Shown one piece after another: positions 6,537 through 10,276 of a DNA stretch of 10,276 nt. Each line of letters begins with the position of its first letter. Position 1 is the stretch's first letter. Origin of the DNA: Gemmatimonadales bacterium. GTDB taxonomy: Bacteria; Gemmatimonadota; Gemmatimonadetes; Gemmatimonadales; GWC2-71-9. The notes beneath the pieces were generated by a model. It worked only from the letters and a program-made list of their open reading frames with translations. It ran no database searches and was not told the origin of the DNA. The DNA is taken from the NCBI GenBank assembly GCA_013812695.1, contig JACCSZ010000074.1:1-10276 (forward strand), in the 5' to 3' direction. The position numbers and the translations under genes were made by a program.

Positions 6537-7411
6537 GGCTGCCGCACTGGGACGCCTCGCCCGACGCGCTCCGGCTGGTTCGCCGCCTGGTGTTCGCCAC
6601 CTGGTTTCTCCGCGTGGCGTTCAAGCCGCTGGAGCAGCTCGCCCTGATTCCCGCATCGCTGCTGCAGCCGGTCGGGCCGCTGGCGCTGCTGCCGGCGCCG
6701 CTCGAACAGCTCCTGCATGCCGTGCCGTTCCTGTACGCGCTCAAGGCGGCCACGCTGCTCGCCTTCGCGCTCGTGATCGCCGGGGTGGCGCTCAGGCCGA
6801 TGATGGTCGCCTCCTGCGTGCTGATGACGGTGTTCGCCTGCCTGTGGCGCAGCTTCGCGGGACACATGGACCACGAGAGCGTGCTGATCCTGTTCGCCGG
6901 CTACCTGCTCACATCGTTCGAGCTGGCTGATGCCCGCGCCGAGCGGAACGGCGAGGTGCCCGCGCCCGGCGCGCCGACACGCGCGGGGATTCCGCTCACG
7001 GCCATCCTCGCCGTCGTCTGCCTGGCCTACACGATGGTCGGCGTGTTCCGGACGGTGCGGGGGACGCCCGAGGTCTTCACGACCAACAGCCTGACCTTCT
7101 GGGCGCTCAGGAACGCGTACGAGACGGCCGAGCCGGCGTGGGGCTGGGGCAAGTACGTGCTCCAGTATCCGTGGCTCGGCCGGATGCTCGACGGCGGCTT
7201 CCCGGTCATCACGCTGTTCGAGCTGACCGCGCTCACGGCGCTGTTCTCACGCTGGTACCGCTATACCTTCCTGCTGGTGATGCTGCCGTTCCACGTGCTC
7301 TCGCTGTTCGTGCTGGACGTATTCTTCTGGGAGAACATGGTGCTGTACGTCCTGTTCTTCGAGTTCGGGCGGCGCGGCGTCCACCAGGATCGGAGTCTGG
7401 CGCTGCGATGA
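6533..7411 (+). CDS. HTTM-like multi-pass membrane protein (292 aa)
   Basis: Integral membrane protein, hydrophobic over most of its length, with about six or seven likely helices (about 15-32, 66-85, 89-107, 115-130, 153-172, 222-238 and 243-275). The overall pattern resembles the HTTM superfamily related to vitamin K-dependent gamma-carboxylase: GHMDHESVLILFAGYLL (110-126), a Tyr/Arg-containing helix end YTMVGVFRTVRG (166-177), and a C-terminal FELTALTALFSRWYRYTFLLVMLPFHVLS region with Phe-His at 253-254. This assignment rests on pattern recognition; a DoxX-like or unrelated fold is possible. The ATG at 6533 is inside the previous stop (ATGA) with GGAG 8 nt upstream, and its own stop overlaps the flippase start. 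Position between glycosyltransferases and a flippase suggests an envelope-glycan task. It lacks the large lumenal domain of true gamma-carboxylases, and no catalytic residue can be named with confidence. Confidence 0.8.
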   Translation: MRLPHWDASPDALRLVRRLVFATWFLRVAFKPLEQLALIPASLLQPVGPLALLPAPLEQLLHAVPFLYALKAATLLAFALVIAGVALRPMMVASCVLMTVFACLWRSFAGHMDHESVLILFAGYLLTSFELADARAERNGEVPAPGAPTRAGIPLTAILAVVCLAYTMVGVFRTVRGTPEVFTTNSLTFWALRNAYETAEPAWGWGKYVLQYPWLGRMLDGGFPVITLFELTALTALFSRWYRYTFLLVMLPFHVLSLFVLDVFFWENMVLYVLFFEFGRRGVHQDRSLALR

Positions 7412-8688
7412 ACTGGCGGCAGATCCGCACCAGGATCCTGATGGTCGGCGGGTCGCAGCTCCTGCAGAAACTGGTCGGATTCCTCGTAATCGCGGTGATG
7501 ACGCGCCACCTCGCGCGCGAGCGGATGGGGGAATTCTTCCTAGCCGCGGCCATCGGCGCGGTCGCCGCCCAGGCGACGGAGCTCGGCACCTCCCGACACC
7601 TCATCCGGACGGTGGCCCGGGACCACGCCGGCGCGCTGGGTCAGCTGGCGCGGGTCCTGACCCTGCGGCTCCCGGCGATGGCCGTCTCGTACCTGCTCGT
7701 GAACGCCGCGTGCCTGGTCATCAAGCCCTCGCTCTCCCCCACCCTGCTCCTGGTCTCGCTGTACCTCCTGCTCCAGGATCTGACCTTCACGTACTCGGCC
7801 TTCTTCGTGGGGCTCGAGCGCTATGGCCGCCGGGTGGCGGTGGAATTCGTGGGGCAGGTGCTGCTGGCAAGCCTCACACTCCTCTTGACCGCCCACGGCG
7901 GCGGGCTCGAGGCCATCCTGTGGGCCTACGTCGGGTCGCATGCGACGGTGCTGGCGGTCATGTACGGGGTCGTGCGCACGGAGCACGGCCCGCTTCGGCT
8001 CGAGTGGCAGCTCGAGGCCGCGACCGCGGTGGCGCGGCAGTCGCTGCCGATCTTCGCCGTGACGCTTCTGGATACCATGCACTTCAAGGCCGACACGGTG
8101 CTGCTCGGCGCCCTCCGCCCGCTGTCGGACGTCGCGTCCTACGAGGCCGCGCACCGGCTGTTCGAGGTGTCGCGGCTGGTGATCCGGCCGGTCGCGCTCA
8201 TCTTCTTCCCGATCTGCGTGGCGCTGGCCGCCCGCCGGGAGTGGCCGGAGCTGCAGCGGCTGTTCCGAAAGCTCACCCGGACCAGCCTGCTGCTCGGCAC
8301 CGCGGCCGCGCTGGCCGTGATCGCCACGGCGGGATGGATCGTCCCGCTCGTCTTCGGCTCGCGCTACGGCGATTCGGTTGCGCTGGTCCGGGTGTTGTTC
8401 CTCGCGGTGCCGATCCTGCTGACCGGGCTCCTCGCCGTGGCGCTCATCCACACGCTGCACCTGGAGCGGCCCGCGATCAGGGCCGCGCTCGGCTGCATCG
8501 CGGCGAATGTCGTCCTGAACGCGATCGCGATTCCGGTGTGGGGTCCGATCGGGTGCGCGTGGGTCACCGCGATCACCCAGACATTGTGGACGGTGTGGCT
8601 GTCGCGGATCGTGCTCGGGCGGCTGCGGGAGGCGCCGGCAGTGGCGGTGGAGGCGCCGGCGGTGGAGGGGGAGACGTATGCGGTGTGA
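7408..8688 (+). CDS. Wzx-like polysaccharide flippase (MATE/MVF-type exporter)
   Basis: Inner-membrane transporter expected to flip an undecaprenyl-linked oligosaccharide from the cytoplasmic to the periplasmic side. At 426 aa it has the usual Wzx length and 12-helix-like hydrophobic pattern. It opens with VGGSQLLQKLVGFLVIAVMTRHLARERMGEFF; the Gly-Ser, the TRHL and the following E-x-MGEFF are hallmarks of the family's first helix and loop. The second half has SLPIFAVTLLDTMHFKADTVLLG (212-234) and VFGSRYGDSVALVRVL (315-330), matching the second repeat and its FG-x-Y-x-(8)-L-x-x-L signature. The last 20 residues are an Ala/Val/Glu-rich tail from a 21-bp duplication (8629-8644 and 8650-8665). 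The ATG lies in the HTTM-like gene's stop (ATGA); GGAG is 12 nt upstream, slightly far. It is the last operon gene. No Wzy polymerase or chain-length regulator is visible in the window, so whether the product is polymerised is open. Confidence 0.92.
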   Translation: MNWRQIRTRILMVGGSQLLQKLVGFLVIAVMTRHLARERMGEFFLAAAIGAVAAQATELGTSRHLIRTVARDHAGALGQLARVLTLRLPAMAVSYLLVNAACLVIKPSLSPTLLLVSLYLLLQDLTFTYSAFFVGLERYGRRVAVEFVGQVLLASLTLLLTAHGGGLEAILWAYVGSHATVLAVMYGVVRTEHGPLRLEWQLEAATAVARQSLPIFAVTLLDTMHFKADTVLLGALRPLSDVASYEAAHRLFEVSRLVIRPVALIFFPICVALAARREWPELQRLFRKLTRTSLLLGTAAALAVIATAGWIVPLVFGSRYGDSVALVRVLFLAVPILLTGLLAVALIHTLHLERPAIRAALGCIAANVVLNAIAIPVWGPIGCAWVTAITQTLWTVWLSRIVLGRLREAPAVAVEAPAVEGETYAV

Positions 8689-8699
8689 GACGGAAACGA

Positions 8700-8765
8700 G
8701 TCATCCCGAGCGAAGCGAAGGAGGCATACCCATAGGCATGGCTCCTTCGCTTCGCTCAGGATGAC
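8700..8765. repeat. Long palindromic intergenic repeat between convergent genes
   Basis: The arms at 8700-8723 and 8742-8765 are 24 bp each and reverse complementary with a single mismatch, separated by 18 nt. The outer part reads GTCATCCCGAGCG. The stem starts 11 nt after the flippase stop and ends 15 nt from the stop of the convergent DCC gene, so its RNA could fold at the 3' end of both messages. There is no T-run, so it is a possible bidirectional stop or stabiliser, not a standard intrinsic terminator. The same core recurs at 10193-10274, which marks it as a copy of a dispersed repeat family. REP-like palindromes with this kind of GTCATCCCGAGCGAAGCGA core occur in several high-GC bacterial genomes. 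Confidence 0.85.
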
Positions 8766-8780
8766 CCGCGAGCCCCGGGG

Positions 8781-9209
8781 CTACGGTACGGGATCCAGAA
8801 ATCGCTCCCTGACTTCCGGCGCGGGTATCAGGCAGCTCGGGCCGCTTCCGAGCAATCGATGCCGGTGCCGCGCGACGGTGTCGTACGCCGAGTCGCGCAG
8901 CGCTCGCGGCAGCAGGCGGGCGGCCTGCGCCAGCGCGAACCATCCACCCAGATACGCCGCCACCCGGATGGCCGCGTCGGATCGTACGAGCACGCGGCCG
9001 TCGCGGCCGTTCGACGGCGGGTCGACCCAGACCACCGAATCGATCCCGTCGAGCTCGGGGTGCCGCCCGCGGATCTCAGTACCGAACGCGCCTTGCAACG
9101 CCGCGAACCTGAGGGTACGGCGCCGGTCGTGGCGCAGCACGAGCTGCACGCTCTCGGCGCAGAAACCGCAGGTGCCGTCGTAGAGCAGGATCGGGTGCGC
9201 GGGCGCCAC
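8781..9209 (-). CDS. DCC-family thiol-disulfide oxidoreductase-like protein (DUF393)
   Basis: Small protein (142 aa) of the DCC family, named for its DxxCxxC motif. HPILLYDGTCGFCAES (5-20) places Asp11, Cys14 and Cys17 in the signature, which suggests thioredoxin-like redox chemistry, although the family's real substrates are unknown. Further family marks are FAALQG (35-40), SDAAIRVAAYLGG (77-89), LPRALRDSAYDTVARHRHRL (100-119) and the C-terminal SCLIP (125-129). No signal peptide is seen, so it is probably cytoplasmic. The start is GTG at 9209: it sits just before the conserved first strand, and the next in-frame region upstream lies inside the metallopeptidase gene. There is no ATG and only a weak AGGG about 11 nt upstream, so translation is probably coupled to the metallopeptidase gene, which ends 7 nt earlier. 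The family call is firm, the start less so. Confidence 0.87.
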   Translation of the reverse strand: MAPAHPILLYDGTCGFCAESVQLVLRHDRRRTLRFAALQGAFGTEIRGRHPELDGIDSVVWVDPPSNGRDGRVLVRSDAAIRVAAYLGGWFALAQAARLLPRALRDSAYDTVARHRHRLLGSGPSCLIPAPEVRERFLDPVP

Positions 9210-9216
9210 GAAGCGG

Positions 9217-10071
9217 TCAGCCCTGGAACGGATCGCAATCCTCCGGACGCCCGGACTGGAGACCGCGCCGGAACCAGGTCGTGCGCTGCTCCGACGATCC
9301 GTGGGTGAAGCCGTCGGGGTGGACGCCCTGTCCCTGCATCCGCTGGATGCGGTCGTCGCCCACGGCTGCGGCGGCGCCCAGGCCTTCCTCGACATCGCCC
9401 GTTTCGAGCATGCCCTTCTGTGCGGCCTCGTGTCCCCAGACCCCGGCGTAGCAGTCCGCCTGGAGCTCGAGCGCCACCGAGAGCTGGTTGGCCTGGTCGG
9501 GGCGGCGCTGCTGGGCCTCGCGCACTTGCGCCTCGGTGCCTTGGAGCCGCTGGACGTGATGGCCGAGCTCGTGCGCGAGCACGTAGGCCTGGGCGAAATC
9601 GCCGGGCGCGCCGAACCGCTCGTGCAGCTCGTCGTAGAAACCGAGATCGATGTACACCCGCTGATCGCCCGGACAGTAGAACGGGCCGGTCGCGGCACTC
9701 CCGAAACCGCAGGCCGACTGAATCTGATCGCGGAACAGCACGAGCTTCGCGCGCTCGTACTGCTGGCCTCGCGCCTGAAACAGCCGCTCCCAGGTGTTCT
9801 GCGTGCTGTCGAGAACCGCGGAAACGAACTCGACGCGCTGCTCCTCTTCGGGGGTGCTGGCCACCGGACCCGACGCCGTGGGCTCGCCGCCGCCGGCGCC
9901 GCCACCGACCAGGGCGAAGAAGTTCTGCTTGAAGACGAGACTGAGCACTAGCAGGACCGCCGCGCCACCCAGCCCGATCTTCATGCCACCGCCCCCGAAC
10001 CCGCCCAATCCGCCGCTGCTTCCCCGGCGATCCTCGAGATCGCTGCTTTTCCCACCCGGTGTCCACCGCAT
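9217..10071 (-). CDS. YpfJ-type neutral zinc metallopeptidase, membrane anchored (PF04228)
   Basis: Full-length (284 aa) member of the YpfJ/KPN_02809 family. It begins with the family's N-terminus, MRWTPGGKSSDLEDRRG, followed by a Gly-rich linker (19-29) and one membrane helix (about 31-47), which anchors the peptidase domain outside the cytoplasm. The catalytic motif AHELGHHVQ (166-174) is an HExxH site with His167, Glu168 and His171. SVALELQADCYAGVWG (198-213) is the downstream family motif that likely supplies another zinc ligand. Cys121, Cys133, Cys207 and Cys279 could form disulfides. Physiological substrates of the family are not known. The ATG at 10071 is chosen because it starts the conserved N-terminus and has a near-perfect AGGAGG 4 nt upstream; a longer frame to 10158 would add a non-conserved 29 residues. 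Followed after 7 nt by the DCC gene. Confidence 0.94.
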   Translation of the reverse strand: MRWTPGGKSSDLEDRRGSSGGLGGFGGGGMKIGLGGAAVLLVLSLVFKQNFFALVGGGAGGGEPTASGPVASTPEEEQRVEFVSAVLDSTQNTWERLFQARGQQYERAKLVLFRDQIQSACGFGSAATGPFYCPGDQRVYIDLGFYDELHERFGAPGDFAQAYVLAHELGHHVQRLQGTEAQVREAQQRRPDQANQLSVALELQADCYAGVWGHEAAQKGMLETGDVEEGLGAAAAVGDDRIQRMQGQGVHPDGFTHGSSEQRTTWFRRGLQSGRPEDCDPFQG

Positions 10072-10075
10072 GAGG

Positions 10076-10081
10076 CCTCCT
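10076..10081 (-). promoter_or_regulatory. Strong ribosome binding site of the metallopeptidase gene
   Basis: AGGAGG on the minus strand, 4 nt before ATG 10071. It is the most complete Shine-Dalgarno sequence in the window and excludes the upstream in-frame starts. Confidence 0.75.
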
Positions 10082-10094
10082 GGTGTGAGCGCGA

Positions 10095-10100
10095 AAGATA
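10095..10100 (-). promoter_or_regulatory. Candidate -10 element of the metallopeptidase gene
   Basis: The minus strand reads TATCTT within GCTATCTTTCGC, 23 nt upstream of the start codon. The same hexamer lies upstream of gcdH (1794-1799). The leader would be short (about 15-18 nt), just long enough for the ribosome binding site. No matching -35 box is obvious. Confidence 0.25.
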
Positions 10101-10152
10101 GCGCACGCCGAAGAGGCGCGGTGTGGCGCGGGACACGTGGCGTCCTGCGGGC

Positions 10153-10204
10153 GAGCATCTGTCATCCCGAGCATCTGTCATCCCGAGCATCTGTCATCCC
10201 GAGC
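10153..10204. repeat. Three tandem copies of a 16-bp unit at the edge of a palindrome
   Basis: GAGCATCTGTCATCCC is repeated exactly three times (10153-10168, 10169-10184, 10185-10200) and followed by GAGC. Each copy contains the outer GTCATCCCGAGC end of the palindrome that starts at 10193, so the tandem array looks like an amplified arm tip of that element. Confidence 0.9.
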
Positions 10205-10274
10205 GGAGCGAGGTATCTACTTGCCCGGGGTTCGAACGCGGCCCACCAAGGGCCCGCGCTCCGCTCGGGATGAC
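10193..10274. repeat. Second palindromic repeat of the same family, at the right edge
   Basis: The arms 10193-10210 and 10257-10274 are perfect 18-bp reverse complements (core GTCATCCCGAGCGGAGCG) with a 46-nt spacer that includes GGTATCTACTTGCCCGGGG. The arm is the same as that of the 8700-8765 element except for AAG/GAG-type substitutions, but the spacer is unrelated and longer. It lies upstream of the metallopeptidase gene, so here it is at a 5' side, not between convergent ends. The element may continue beyond the window. Confidence 0.85.
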
Positions 10275-10276
10275 AC

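Noticed and set aside
10072..10158. 29-residue N-terminal extension of the metallopeptidase
   Set aside because: The conserved family start MRW and the AGGAGG site both point to ATG 10071; the extension has no recognised feature.
10153..10204. Tandem 16-bp units as a CRISPR array
   Set aside because: The copies are directly adjacent with no spacers and are too short; they are a tip amplification of a palindromic repeat.
10211..10256. GGTTCGAAC in the right palindrome spacer as a tRNA T-loop
   Set aside because: No acceptor, D or anticodon stems can be built around it; the piece is simply the spacer of the repeat.

Overview
The window is very GC-rich (roughly 70% by eye) and densely coded, with GTG as well as ATG starts, GGAG/GAGG ribosome binding sites and several 4-8 nt gene overlaps. 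A Wzx-type flippase with glycosyltransferases, a glutaryl-CoA dehydrogenase, a DCC-family protein and dispersed GTCATCCCGAGCG palindromes suggest a free-living, envelope-polysaccharide-making bacterium of soil or sediment. Gemmatimonadota or a similar high-GC phylum fits, but this is inference from general character; no marker gene is present. No rRNA, tRNA, CRISPR array, transposase or phage gene was seen.

Left block, minus strand (1-2991). From right to left in transcription order: an atypical GT4-like glycosyltransferase (1825-2991, GTG start), glutaryl-CoA dehydrogenase gcdH (556-1758), a 76-residue unrecognised protein (253-483), and the first 15 codons of a gene running off the left edge (1-45), which look like a signal or membrane segment. 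A 476-bp non-coding stretch (2992-3467) separates this block from the next one and is the likely divergent promoter region.

Central block, plus strand (3468-8688). Five genes overlap end to start by 4, 8, 4 and 4 nt and form one translationally coupled operon: GT4 glycosyltransferase, second GT4 glycosyltransferase, a 244-residue membrane protein with an extracytoplasmic-looking domain, a 292-residue HTTM-like multi-pass membrane protein, and a Wzx-like polysaccharide flippase. The simplest reading is assembly of a lipid-linked glycan on the cytoplasmic face, export by the flippase, and an unknown modification or transfer role for the two intervening membrane proteins. These two are the most interesting unknowns in the window.

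Right block, minus strand (8781-10071). A YpfJ-type (PF04228) membrane-anchored zinc metallopeptidase is followed after 7 nt by a DCC-family (DUF393) thiol-disulfide oxidoreductase-like protein, probably as a two-gene operon. It converges on the glycan operon, and a long near-perfect palindrome (8700-8765) sits between the two ends. A related palindrome, with its outer end amplified into three 16-bp tandem copies, closes the window (10153-10274).
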